From assembly GCA_037178625.1 (NCBI GenBank), contig CM074143.1:1550001-1614000 (forward strand): 64,000 nt of DNA, read 5' to 3'. Below, piece by piece: positions 54,435-64,000 of this stretch. The position numbers and the translations under genes were made by a program. Under the pieces are notes generated by a model. The model searched no databases. It was not told where the DNA came from and was given only the letters and a program-made list of their open reading frames with translations. Source of the DNA: Skeletonema tropicum. Lineage: Eukaryota > Bacillariophyta > Thalassiosirophyceae > Thalassiosirales > Thalassiosiraceae. Position 1 is the first letter of the stretch. Each line of letters starts with the position of its first letter.

Positions 54435-54640
54435 CCATGCATCAGGGAAGTCGCTTGGCCTCTCTTTTGTGGCAACAAGTACAATACCTATTTGAAGTCC
54501 GATCACAGGTTCCAGTCAAGTGCTGTTTTGGTGTCATGGTTGCAAGAGATGTCGGATATTATACTGCTGAGGCTTATTTCATCGGCCTGATTGAGGATCC
54601 AACTTGTGTGCTATTGATATATTCAAATTTGATGCTATAA
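54435..54640 (+). pseudogene. Histone H3 pseudogene (block copy 2)
   Basis: Identical to 43155-43360: H3 C-terminal half in two frames with no start. Confidence 0.75.
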
Positions 54641-54754
54641 GCGTGAGACTAATATGTCAAGATCGTATACAACAACATAAACTAAAGAAAGACTACTAAT
54701 CAGCATTCAGTGATGATCGAACAGCGCACTATATTAGGGAGATATAGGAGTAAT

Positions 54755-55961
54755 TCAGAAGTCTGCGTCGAGGCTGAACACTTGATCCTCCTGGGCTACA
54801 CCAACACCACTCTTAGCATACTCTCCAACGCGCCTCTCGAAGAAGTTAGTTTTCCCCTGCAGACTGATCATCTCCATCCATTCAAATGGATTGGCAGCTC
54901 CGTATTGCTTGGGGCATCCAAGGGCAGCCAACAAACGATCAGCACAGAACTCAATGTACTGGCACATGAGGTCTCCGTTCATACCAATCAGGGAAACAGG
55001 AAGGGCCTCCACCACAAACTCCTTCTCGATCTGGACAGCATTAGTTATAATCTCGTCAATACGGATAACAGGCAATTTGTTCACGAGCTTGCTGTAAAGA
55101 AGGCAGGCAAAGTCACAATGTAGACCCTCATCACGCGAGATAAGCTCATTGGAGAAACAAAGGCCAGGCATGAGACCACGCTTCTTCAACCAAAAGATGG
55201 CGCAGAAACTGCCACTGAAAAAGATACCCTCCACGGCTGCAAAGGCGATGATACGTTCGGCGAAGGAAGCGTTGTTGGAGTCGCACCACCGGAGAGCCCA
55301 GTGAGCCTTCTTTTGAACACAGGGAATGGTCTCGATGGCATTGAGAATACGAGACTTGGTCTTTTGGTCCTTAATGTATGTGTCAATTAACAACGAATAG
55401 GTTTCGCTTTGAATGTTGTGTAGATTATAATGTATGTAAACATATACCAGAAACCAGGAAACAGGTGAGTGTCAATGGTGTATGTACGAGCCAATGTAAA
55501 AGCCTACACATTTTTTTCATCTTGTTACCTATGAATATTTTCAACCGCAATTTGAAATCCGTAGAAGAAGCGTGCCTCAGGGCTTTGCACCTCAGTAGCA
55601 AAGTTACTGGAGAGGTTCTCGTTGACAATACCATCGGAGGCAGCAAAAAAGGCAAGGACGTGGGAGACGAAATGACGTTCGTTGTCGGCTAGACCTTCCC
55701 AATCTTTGAGGTCGGAGGAAAGGTCAATTTCCTCGGTAGTCCAGAAACAAGCTAGTGCCTTTTTGTACATGACCCATATCTCTAGTACGAAGACATACAG
55801 AGGGAGGTGAGGCAGAGTATGCAAGTAACATTTGGGCAAATTGCATGTCCCACCTACCTCGTTATCTTGGATGGGGAACAACACAAAGCGGCGTGGGTTG
55901 TCCCTTAGTAAAGGCTCCTCGTCTGCGACCTCGGCTATGATATCTGCACCGCCATTATCAT
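54755..55961 (-). pseudogene. RNR2: R2 subunit, second copy, 5' truncated
   Basis: Exons 54755-55406, 55529-55779 and the remaining exon 1 (55858-55961) are identical to the complete R2. All catalytic residues and the FSLDADF tail are kept. The block border removes the first residues and the start codon: the frame enters at [10 protein letters not shown], and the adjacent helicase-derived DNA offers no in-frame ATG. The native promoter is also gone. It is probably non-functional unless a fused transcript or an alternative start is used. Confidence 0.85.
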
Positions 55962-56761
55962 AATTTTGTCCGCGCCTACACTCACAAAAGGCTCCTTGAT
56001 CCGACCAACATTACCCATACCCGTCTCGTGGAAGCCCGTCTTGCATCGTCGTCGCCAGATGAATCAATCATCTCCAGCTCGACCAATAATACTGCTATCT
56101 CTGGGAATGATATTGGTGCATCTACCACTACCAGCACCGCTACCCCCACAGTATCAAATGATCGAAAGTCCGAGGAGACAGAGAGGGGATCATACCCCAC
56201 TATCATACAGCTGATCAAGGGTTCACTCCTGGGTGGAGGGAATTACGATGATGTTTACTCCACAGATGAATCCGACTGCAATATGAACATTCCTGTTCCG
56301 GATTCGCCGCATGAGCAAGGATGTGCCGGGGAGGACAAACCTCAACAGGTTTCAGTTCCTACACTCGAAGGTGTTGCTCGTGCTGTCCTGCGGGATGAAA
56401 AGAAACGCCTCGACGAGAAACAATACATCATGTACGAAGTGATTGCCTGTTCATTCTTGCTTGGTTTATTGACGCAAGACGAAGACGGCTCAACGTTACT
56501 AGGGGGACTATGGACCGCAATCGGGAAAGATACCATGAATGACATCGAGGCATTGAAGCAGGAATTACGAGAGAGGGGAGGAAGAGAGCAGCTGCTCATG
56601 TTTGTGACGGGATTTGCCGGAGCAGGTAAAAGCACCGCAATCAAGATTGCACAGAAGTTTTGCTACGAATTTTGCAAGGCTACGTCTATCATGTGGGCGG
56701 ATAATACATTTCTGTTTACGGCCTACACTGGATCAGCTGCTGCTGCGTTTGGGGGGGTCAC
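55962..56761 (+). pseudogene. PIF1-like helicase internal fragment with Walker A
   Basis: The frame is open from the junction at 55962 ([16 protein letters not shown]), has no proper start and ends where repeat X begins. After a Ser/Thr-rich and acidic region come LMFVTGFAGAGKSTAIKIAQ (Walker A) and LFTAYTGSAAAAFGGVTI, as in PIF1-type helicases (motifs I and Ia). The protein is then broken at 56762 and would end TYVANS in repeat X. Both ends are therefore truncated. It is likely derived from a mobile-element helicase and complementary in coverage to the C-terminal fragment at 3.5-4.6 kb, though from a different locus. Confidence 0.75.
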
Positions 56762-56925
56762 CATAACGTATGTAGCTAACTCGTAACTCGAGCCTGGTTT
56801 GTACGCATATTTTTTTAAGTTGCTTGTTTGTACTCTATTTTTTAAGCTGCTTATTTCTAATTCATGGACGTAGGAATTAGTAGTCGATTTTAAAAAAGCG
56901 CAACTCTTCCGCCCACGGACAGATT
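56762..56925. repeat. 164-bp direct repeat X, copy B
   Basis: Identical to 52238-52401. It interrupts the PIF1 fragment and is followed by a 134-bp tandem duplication. The X pair encloses block copy 2 plus the helicase fragment. Confidence 0.9.
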
Positions 56926-57194
56926 CTGTTTTTCCGAGTAGCTCTAGCCACTAGCCATACTAAGTAAGTATAACTTACCTACATGTACGCTAACGCTTTA
57001 CATGGTTAGTAGAGTTAGTCTTTACTTTTTAGCTCTCCCTTAGTATGTCCGGTCGAATTCTGTTTTTCCGAGTAGCTCTAGCCACTAGCCACATACTAAG
57101 TAAGTATAACTTACCTACATGTACGCTAACGCTTTACATGGTTAGTAGAGTTAGTCTTTACTTTTTAGCTCTCCCTTAGTATGTCCGGTCGAAT
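56926..57194. repeat. Tandem duplication, two ~134-bp units
   Basis: CTGTTTTTCCGAGTAGCTCT to TATGTCCGGTCGAAT occurs at 56926-57059 and 57060-57194, differing only by CCATACT against CCACATACT and the last base. Each unit contains the palindrome GTAAGTATAACTTAC. Confidence 0.9.
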
Positions 57195-57775
57195 AAGGAA
57201 TAAATACTTCTAAGTCTGCTAACTATATCCGCAAACTCTGTTGTTGTGAGGGTATCATCTCGCCTAACAGCAGATGACTCTCGATATGTGAGGGTTGGAT
57301 GAGAGAACACTTCTCCCCCCACACGTAATTCTAATCGTAGTCCATCGCTCAACAGCTGATGTCCTTTGGATTTAGATGACCGTAGTCTTTTTATTGGAAT
57401 GAAATTCCTTATTGTGATGAGCTGTGCCACGGTGCATTCTCGCCATGGGCACTTCCTCTACATGAGGAGAATCGAAATTCTTTTCTCACCTCCGATGCAC
57501 TTCTGTCAACGTCGAAACACACTTCTATCGCACGCCGTCACATCTCCATGGTAGCACGAAACGCCGAGCGTTCATCGCACATCCATGTGTTGACGAAATG
57601 GATCTTCTAGAAGCCAATCGATTTTGTTGTACTAGCTCACGGTTCACAAACCCACCAATGTGGATATGCGCTGAATAATATTAATTTTTTTCTTCTCAAA
57701 GGTCGATCTTTCCCGACCGATGAAGGATTCTTTTGCTTTGCACCCAGTAAACTGGATGGAAATATTTATAAATAA
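57195..57775. other. LTR-proximal interior, no recognised gene
   Basis: A minus-strand 84-codon frame (57176-57430) starts within reach of the right LTR, where a gag leader would be if the element runs leftward, but shows no gag motif. No tRNA-complementary primer site was identified next to the LTR. Confidence 0.35.
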
Positions 57776-58041
57776 TGTCACAAGCAAATAGGACCGGTAT
57801 TGATTGTGCAACTAGAGCCAGAAGAGACCACTAGGAACACGGATATCATGGTGACTAAGCTTAAGAGCTAAAGAAGTGGGCTATTCCCAAAGGTGATGAA
57901 GGAGCACCAACGTGCGACGTCATCTTGTGTGAGAGGATCAATCACGGGTTCTCACCGTGGTTGCTATTTGACACGTGTGAACAGGAAGAATGACTGTCAT
58001 AACGGTATTGGGATACCAGAAGAGAGTCATATCCTGTGACA
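57776..58041 (-). repeat. LTR, right copy (266 bp)
   Basis: Matches 36660-36927 with a single 2-bp gap. Flanked on the right by CTAAC (58042-58046); the left neighbour is AATAA, so the CTAAC pair only makes sense if the two LTRs belong to one insertion. Confidence 0.85.
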
Positions 58042-58364
58042 CTAACTTAGAGAATACTCCAGTTCGCTATCATACGAAGGTTCCATTTAGCGCAACGTCG
58101 AACCTCATCGAGCTTCATCGAGCCTCATCGAACATTATTTTGATGCCATTTTAGAGTCATCAAGTACCACACCCCTTCTCCACGAGAACGTCTCTGTAGG
58201 AGTAAGTTTCTCATGAACGTCTTTCATCTCAGCCGTACCGTGCAATCGCAATGGAATTGTTGTGTAAGTACTTCTAAGTATCATGACACCGTGAAATTGT
58301 AGATTAAGCCTGTGCATGATGTGTTGGTGTGGTGAGCTTACTTACTTATTAGCATCCCTTCACG
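58042..58364. other. Intergenic, 5' region of the LRR gene
   Basis: Contains the outer CTAAC and CATCGAGC/TTCATCGAGCCTCATC short direct repeats near 58105-58135; no gene. Confidence 0.45.
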
Positions 58365-60968
58365 ATGGACATCAATAAAGACGAAGCAATTTACCCTGAA
58401 ATCGTGGGTGGCGAGAATGGCAGCGGGAGCACATCAGAGGAGGAGAAAGTAGAAGAGGATGAAATCTTATCTCGCCTTGCAGGAGCGCAGCAAGCTCAAG
58501 GCAGCAGTGGCAGCGGGCAGTTCAAAACTCCAGAAGATGCATATATTAATGACACATCTGATGTTATTAAAGAGAAGATACAATCTAGGCAGCAAAATAA
58601 TGAAGGCGCCGCATCACCAAGAAGGGGAACAATTGCAGAGATCCCAGACAACGTAGCCGAACAAGATTCTGCAGTTTTGGATGATGGGGAAGGCAATGAT
58701 GATAGACCCGTTTCCATACCTGGAGTTATGTTTGTTCCCGGCCCAGACTACACAGGCACAGGAATTCATACGGGCTACAACTCCGGTTCAGAAGACGATG
58801 ATGGTGATATCAATGAGGAGAGCGTCATGGTGGAAGGATTTTTACCTGAAGATGATCCGTCACAGCGGAAAAAGACACGAGCCGAGATTGCAGAAGAACG
58901 TGTGCAGAGACTTATTGATAATGCTATCACGTTAGAAGACTCGGCAGTAGTGCCGATTCCTTTGGAGGAGGATGGCGGGGAAGAGGAGAACAATAATTTG
59001 GAAGTTGTACGAAGTAGTTACAGTCCAGAAAGTGAAGATGGAGCAGAGAAGAGTAACGATCGCCGCTGGTTTCTGCCGCTACTTTTGCTGCTGGTAGCTG
59101 CGTGCATTATTGTGGCCGTTGTCCTTCCACTTAGTTTACGTGGAAAGTCTGAAAATGCAGCACAAGATACGACAGCTTCATGGAGTGATTCTGATTGTTT
59201 GCCAGGCGAAGTTGATGCACGTTATGAGTTGGCTAAATCAATTCTCTCCAGCATCACATCACTTGATTTGCTAGAAGACAAATCGACCCCTCAGGGCAAA
59301 GCAATCCAGTGGATAGTATGTGATGATTCCATTTCCGTCCAACTTCTCGACAACCAAGACCCTTCTACTGGAAAGCTGCCCAAGCAGAAGCACGGTTTCA
59401 GTATCGGTGGGGACTCAGGCGAGGCACATATAAACAGGCGGTACATTCTGGCATCATTCTTCTTTTCAACGACAAAAGCCAATCCCTGGAAAGATTCGCT
59501 CAACTTTTTGTCTCCGGATCTACATGAGTGTAATTGGTACAAGAACTACACGAGGACAAACTTTCCTTTTGGTGGTGAGTGGAGAACTTTTCATCTATTT
59601 GATTTTTCTAACATCTATGCTTCATGCGCTTACACTCGATCTCTTTTGTTCTTTCACATTCAGAATATGACCCAGTAGGAGTTTTTTGTGAAGATAGTAG
59701 TGATGGCGACATTGTGTCTGATGACTATCAAAAGCCTGTTGACTTTTTGATTATTAATATACGAATATTGAACGACCTAAACGGACCGTTGCCTAAAGAG
59801 ATTGGATACTTGATGGATTGCAGGAGCTTAATGATTGAGAACCAACCCAGCTTGACTGGCCAACTTCCACCAAAGATGGGAAACATGACCAACCTATACA
59901 ATGTAGGGTTGCTCTTGAATGGACCGGAATTTGGCGGAGAGCTCCCAAGTTCATTATTCCAATTGAAGAAACTCAATACCATTCATATCCAGTACAACTT
60001 CGGAACGAATTGGAGCCTTCCCTCCGATGTAGAGGATATTGATGATACGCAGCTCGAGAGACTCATCCTAGTAAACAATTTTGTTGGCACTATTCCATCT
60101 TGGATTGCGAAGCTTAAGCAACTACAGACGTTGGATCTGGCAACAAACAAATTTCATGGAGCAATCCCAGAAGCAATTGGCGATCTCTCTTCCCTCAAGT
60201 ATCTCAACTTGATGGGAAATAATCTCACAGAAACAATTCCTTCTTCGCTTGGAAATTTGACTGCAATTGAAGTTCTAAATCTTGGAAATAATGCGCTGCA
60301 AGGAGAATTGCCAGCTTCAATCGGAAATCTCCAGACTCTCCAGCTTCTTGATGTGGGGTCTAATGAGATGACTTCGACGATTCCCTCATCATTTGCAAAT
60401 CTGGCGAGTTTGAGTAAGTGATATATTATTGAAGGAACATGATGCCCGAAGAGTGTGTTGAAACTGACAAACATCTAACAACTTCATTTTCAATTCATCA
60501 GAATACCTCGTGCTTGAATCAAACAGGTTCAATGGCACTATCGACGTATTAGAATCAATGCAGAATTTGACAGTACTACTGATCAGATCCAACTCATTCT
60601 ATGGATCTCTGCCGGATGGACTGTTCTCTGGAACATCTGGCAGTGTCGTCGTTGACATCGGAGACAATCAATTTTCAGACGATCTGCCAGTCAGCTTTGC
60701 TAACATGAGCAATCTTGTTTCATTAATCGCTACAAAGAACTCATTTTCCGATGGTGCTGTATTGGAAGCCGTTTGCGACAACACTACCTTGTTGGTAATG
60801 GATTGCGATGCTTGTGAATGTTGCGAGGTTTGCTGTGACGGAGGCGAAAACGATGCTGCATGTGACTTCAAATTAGATGTTGCCGTGGTGATGGGATATG
60901 ATTGTGGATCATGGTTTCAGTACTGTGTGCAGGGAGTTGACTACTTTGCTGGATTTGGTCTTTATTAG
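58365..60968 (+). CDS. Leucine-rich-repeat membrane protein, three exons
   Basis: Exons 58365-59574, 59664-60413 and 60502-60968 join in phase (GG|EYDP and SL|KYLV) to 808 residues. The N-terminal about 230 residues are acidic and disordered (cytosolic). A single membrane segment follows, WFLPLLLLLVAACIIVAVVL (about 234-256). The extracellular part has a Cys/Trp cap region (HECNWYKNY, GVFCED) typical of plant-type LRR N-caps. Then come about ten LRRs of the L.GxIPxxIGxLxxLxxL type, for example TLDLATNKFHGAIPEAIGDL. A Cys-rich end (CDACECCEVCCDGG) closes the domain. With no kinase domain, it resembles the many diatom LRR surface receptors of unknown ligand. Confidence 0.88.
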
Positions 60969-61570
60969 GGTGTGCGATCTGGGAAACAGTATTTCATGAA
61001 TGGATACAGCAGGCATTGACATGTTGGTTGGGCAGAAGATGGCAATGCGCACAATGCTGTTTCTCAGATCGACTACCCTGAATGCGATATGGGAAACAGT
61101 ACTTTATGAATAGAAACTGCAGGTATTGACATGTGTCAAACAAATCAGTGGCTTCCTGGCATGCTGGGGCATTGGCTTGCATGTTGGTTGGATTGAAGAT
61201 GATGCAAAACGCTGTTGTTAACCAGCCGGTAAATGGTTTGTCTTGTTTCATACCTTTTCATTAATACTTGTTTAATTTGATAAGCTGTTATTGCAGTAAG
61301 CTGCTTAAGGCATCTTGCATATTCTACACTGGCAAGAAGAAATATCCTCTACACAGTGCGTTTTGCAACCTACTCCAGCTTTCTGCGCTATTTATGCATT
61401 TCTCACTTCGCTTCTTCTCCAGAATACTTCCAGTCGAATCCACTACGCTCCCCTAACATTTTTGCAGCTTGATTCCATTCCTTCACCCTTTACTTATCCC
61501 TTTCACTTTTACACAGTAGTCGACAATTTTCATGACAATTTACTTAACACATAATATTTCAAAATCTGTC
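60969..61570. other. 3' flank with a degenerate duplication
   Basis: GGGAAACAGTA.TT.ATGAAT, GCAG(G/A)CATTGACATGT and ATGTTGGTTGG..(A)GAAGATG recur between 60980-61070 and 61088-61215, a decayed tandem copy. No gene. Confidence 0.45.
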
Positions 61571-62002
61571 TCAAGACTCCTTCCTCATGGTCATTCTATC
61601 CAAACTATCCTTCATCGTCAACACCAAACACAACAACAATATCCCACCCCACGTAATCTCCACCAACCTCTGCCGAATCTCCAACGACATTTTCAATTCA
61701 TACGCAACAACCTCATCAATCACATCCAACTTCACCCTCAGCGCTACCGAGTAAAGACTAACACAAAAGGATATTATCGAGGCAGACATCCACTTGAAGT
61801 TTTTGTGCGAGAACCACGTCCCCCCGTGCATGGTGTAGACGGCACATACCGAGGTGGGGAGGGAGAGGTAGGGACGGGAGGCGAGGAGGAGGAATGAGGT
61901 GAGCCAGAGGAAGGCTCGGGCGAAATGTCGTTTGGTGCGGTTGTAGCCTGCTGGGGTTGTTTCGCCGAGGATTGTTTTTGGGTTGCTGATTTTCAAAGAC
62001 AT
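61571..62002 (-). CDS. Small multi-pass membrane protein, hypothetical
   Basis: A single frame of 143 residues. Hydrophobic segments at about 30-47 (FLWLTSFLLLASRPYLSL), 68-86 (SASIISFCVSLYSVALRV) and 113-130 (ITWGGILLLCLVLTMK) predict three or four membrane spans. Charged loops carry TMHGGTWFSHKNFKW. No family is recognised. The opposite strand is also partly open, but hydrophobic periodicity favours this strand. Confidence 0.5.
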   Translation of the reverse strand: MSLKISNPKTILGETTPAGYNRTKRHFARAFLWLTSFLLLASRPYLSLPTSVCAVYTMHGGTWFSHKNFKWMSASIISFCVSLYSVALRVKLDVIDEVVAYELKMSLEIRQRLVEITWGGILLLCLVLTMKDSLDRMTMRKES

Positions 62003-62597
62003 CGTTGTGGTGTTGTTGTTGATATATAGTTATATTTATATGCTTAGGCAGCTGTTATCCTCTCTCTGAGTAGCACTATGTTGTGAGCAAAGGTTTTTTT
62101 TTGGTATCACTTAGATCGGTGAAAGCAGGTGGTTTTTTCTGAAAAGAGGCAGTCGTAGATAAATACGTAGGAACTAGTATCTAAAACACATGCCCAAGAT
62201 CAGCCCGATCCAAGATCCAACGCCGTGGTGCGCGCGCGACTGAGGACAATAAAGATACCCATCTCAATTGTGACAATAAAGATACCCATCTCAATTGCAA
62301 AGCGAACTCAAATCCCAAATCCACGCATCAAAGGGTTCCACCTCACATTTTTTCTATCGACCATGTCAAGAAAATAGAGGTTCTTGGAAGAGATAGAACA
62401 CAGTCATCAATCCCATCATATCCCACAAAAGATTTCCATTTTGTTGTTGACGAGCTCATAATTTTCAAATTGCTTCGACCTCACACATCTTTGGTGCGGT
62501 CACAAATCTACAATACAGAGTATACACATCATAGGTCTCTTTTGAAAAAGAAAAACACTCTTCTACAGTTTCAATATATCAAGCAAAACAAATCATC
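62003..62597. other. Divergent 5' region (membrane protein / ClpB) with short tandem repeat
   Basis: GACAATAAAGATACCCATCTCAATTG is present twice in tandem (62244-62298, written in part). The interval between the start codons at 62002 and 62597 should contain both promoters. Confidence 0.45.
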
Positions 62598-64000
62598 ATG
62601 CTATCCAAATATACTTCAACAGCTGCAGCGTTGCTCTTACTTCTATCCACTTTTGACGGCAACTCAGCTTTCGTCGTACCAGGTCATCATTATGGAGTAG
62701 TCAAGCGCTCAATTTCAAAAGATGTCACAACATCATCATCATCATCATTCCAACAAACACCATCACCCAAACGTCGTCACCACTTTCAACTCCAAGCAAC
62801 ACCCGAATCCAACGAAGTAGACGATGCCGACTCCCCCCTCAACAAATTCGGTGTCGACTTCACCGCCCGCGCGGCCGCCGGACAACTCGACCCGGTAATC
62901 GGCCGCGATGACGAAATCCGTCGTGCCATCCAAATCCTCTCCCGTCGGACCAAAAACAATCCCGTCCTAATTGGTGATCCTGGCGTGGGCAAGACTGCCA
63001 TTGCCGAGGGCATCGCGCAACGAATGTATACCGGAGATGTCCCCGATGCCATTAAGGATTGTAAATTGATCGGATTGGATATGGGTGCATTGATTGCCGG
63101 TGCGAGTTATCGTGGTGAGTTCGAAGAACGGTTGAAGCAGGTGGTGGATGCCGTGAAGGATAGTGAGGGGGAGATTATATTGTTTATTGATGAGATGCAT
63201 ACGGTGGTGGGGGCAGGTGCGACACAGGGGAGTATGGATGCGTCGAATTTGTTAAAGCCGGCGTTGGCACGAGGACAGTTGAGATGTATTGGTGCCACGA
63301 CGATTGATGAGTATCGTCAGTATATTGAGAAGGATAAGGCGTTGGAACGGAGGTTTCAACAGGTGTATGTGGGAGAACCTTCGCCGGAGGATACTGTGTC
63401 GATATTGAGGGGGTTGAAACCACGGTATGAATTGCATCATGGGGTGAGGATTCGGGATGAGGCGCTTTTGGCTGCGGCCAAGTTGAGTTCACGGTATTTG
63501 CCCGATAGGTTCTTACCCGATAAGGCGATTGATTTGGTCGATGAGGCATGTGCCAAGTTGAAGAATGAGTTGACTTCCAAGCCGGAAGCGTTGGATGAGG
63601 TAGATCGACGTATCATCCAGTTGGAGATGGAAAAGTTGTCCTTGGCGAGTGATGCGACGAAGCAATTGGATCCTCGTCAGGCGGAGGCGAATTCGGCGCG
63701 ATTGGCTCATCTCGATGAACAATTGGAGGCATTGACACGTGAACAACAAGATTTGACTCAACGGTGGGAACTTGAAAAGGGTGCCGTTATGGGAGTGACT
63801 GAGTTACAGGAACAAATTGCCAGTATTACATTTGAGATTGAAAAGGCGGAACGTGACTACGATTTGGAACGTGCTGCCGAGTTGAAGTATGGTACGTTGC
63901 CCGATTTGGAACGCAAGCTTGAGGAGGCTCAGATGAACGATGGAGAAGAGGGAGAGAATATTCTGGACAATTATGAGAAACGATTGTTGAGGGATGAAGT
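62598..64000 (+). CDS. clpB: ClpB-type AAA+ disaggregase, plastid-targeted (3' end outside window)
   Basis: The frame is open from ATG 62598 to the window end (467 codons). The N-terminus has a hydrophobic signal ([17 protein letters not shown]) with the SAF|VVP cleavage motif of diatom plastid presequences, then a Ser/His-rich transit region. The usual ClpB N-domain is missing; after LQATPES comes [20 protein letters not shown] directly. NBD1 follows with [17 protein letters not shown] (Walker A, about residues 127-134), [10 protein letters not shown] (Walker B), [14 protein letters not shown] and ERRFQQ. The coiled-coil middle domain characteristic of ClpB/Hsp104 (from about 330) is present. 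It reactivates aggregated stromal proteins with Hsp70. Confidence 0.93.
   Translation, partial: MLSKYTSTAAALLLLLSTFDGNSAFVVPGHHYGVVKRSISKDVTTSSSSSFQQTPSPKRRHHFQLQATPESNEVDDADSPLNKFGVDFTARAAAGQLDPVIGRDDEIRRAIQILSRRTKNNPVLIGDPGVGKTAIAEGIAQRMYTGDVPDAIKDCKLIGLDMGALIAGASYRGEFEERLKQVVDAVKDSEGEIILFIDEMHTVVGAGATQGSMDASNLLKPALARGQLRCIGATTIDEYRQYIEKDKALERRFQQVYVGEPSPEDTVSILRGLKPRYELHHGVRIRDEALLAAAKLSSRYLPDRFLPDKAIDLVDEACAKLKNELTSKPEALDEVDRRIIQLEMEKLSLASDATKQLDPRQAEANSARLAHLDEQLEALTREQQDLTQRWELEKGAVMGVTELQEQIASITFEIEKAERDYDLERAAELKYGTLPDLERKLEEAQMNDGEEGENILDNYEKRLLRDE

Larger units (their letters stand above)
52399..55961. repeat. 3,563-bp duplicated block, copy 2
   Basis: Identical to 41119-44681 as far as can be seen by line comparison. 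The left junction is with repeat X, sharing AT/ATT. The right junction is with a PIF1 helicase fragment, sharing only a T. Confidence 0.95.
36660..58041 (-). mobile_element. 21.4-kb LTR-bounded segment with 5-bp target duplication CTAAC and gene cargo
   Basis: LTRs at 36660-36927 and 57776-58041 are in direct orientation. They begin TGTCACAAGC, end CCTGTGACA and are identical apart from a 2-bp indel. CTAAC lies immediately outside both (36655-36659 and 58042-58046) but not on the inner sides. On the minus strand, GGGGGAGAA abuts the left LTR as a polypurine tract would, suggesting the underlying element runs leftward. No gag, protease, integrase, RT or RNase H is recognisable inside. The interior instead holds dUTPase, RNR R1/R2, H3, MORN and F-box-like genes with spliceosomal introns. 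An LTR element expanded by later recombination, or circle integration into a solo LTR, fits better than simple retrotransposition. Confidence 0.6.

Noticed and set aside
52238..56925. Repeat X as a short LTR pair
   Set aside because: No TG...CA termini, no target duplication and no primer or polypurine sites next to it.
36660..58041. Endogenous giant virus fragment (RNR R1/R2, dUTPase, histone, MORN, F-box-like)
   Set aside because: Gene content fits, but R1, R2 and dUTPase each have two spliceosomal introns, no viral hallmark gene (capsid, packaging ATPase, B-family polymerase) is seen, and the LTR borders offer another explanation. Kept only as a tree-testable alternative.
57926..58317. 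Minus-strand 60-aa ORF at 58135-58317
   Set aside because: Short, no features, in the promoter region of the LRR gene.

Overview
The window looks like nuclear DNA of a diatom, most plausibly a centric species of the Thalassiosira type. That is inference from content, not a database match. The grounds are spliceosomal introns of about 45-180 bp (two with GC-AG borders), a stramenopile 'GRG' DUF6824-type domain, bipartite plastid presequences of the SAF/TAF type on ClpB and DapE, a stramenopile-type bZIP, long Ser/Asn/Gln-rich tracts and LRR receptor-like and ankyrin proteins. The DNA is a mosaic of ordinary host genes and mobile or foldback elements.

Layout. 1-840: 5' part of a short-chain dehydrogenase (minus strand). 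0.8-9.9 kb: gene-poor and transposon-rich, with a TA-flanked MITE, a broken PIF1-like helicase, a three-level nest of DNA transposons (4877-7291) with target duplications visible at each level, and a 385-bp hAT-type MITE. 9.9-36.2 kb: host genes, namely a DUF6824 Gln-rich protein, a membrane-anchored nucleotide-sugar-epimerase-like protein, a HAD phosphatase with a PIP box, several small diatom hypotheticals, a PAS/LOV-like protein, histone H3, a bZIP factor, an ankyrin protein, a Gnt1-like glycosyltransferase, Beclin/ATG6, a P-loop protein and plastid-type DapE.

36.66-58.04 kb is the most unusual part. Two nearly identical 268/266-bp LTRs in direct orientation are flanked on the outside by the same 5 bp, CTAAC, so formally they bound one 21.4-kb insertion. 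Its interior has no recognisable gag-pol. It carries an S-phase/dNTP gene set: dUTPase, ribonucleotide reductase R2 and R1, an H3 variant with K9I and K79M, an F-box/nucleotidyltransferase-like gene and a MORN protein. A 3,563-bp block (dUTPase, MORN, H3 pseudogene, R2) occurs twice with no difference seen. The second copy truncates R2, is joined to a PIF1 helicase fragment and sits between two identical 164-bp repeats.

58.3-64 kb: an LRR membrane protein, a small membrane protein and the 5' part of a plastid ClpB.

Functional links: dUTPase plus RNR R1/R2 supply dNTPs and keep uracil out of DNA. With histone H3 and, elsewhere in the window, a PCNA-binding HAD phosphatase, they form a replication-related theme. 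Exon borders were placed by hand from splice consensus and family alignment and should be treated as models.
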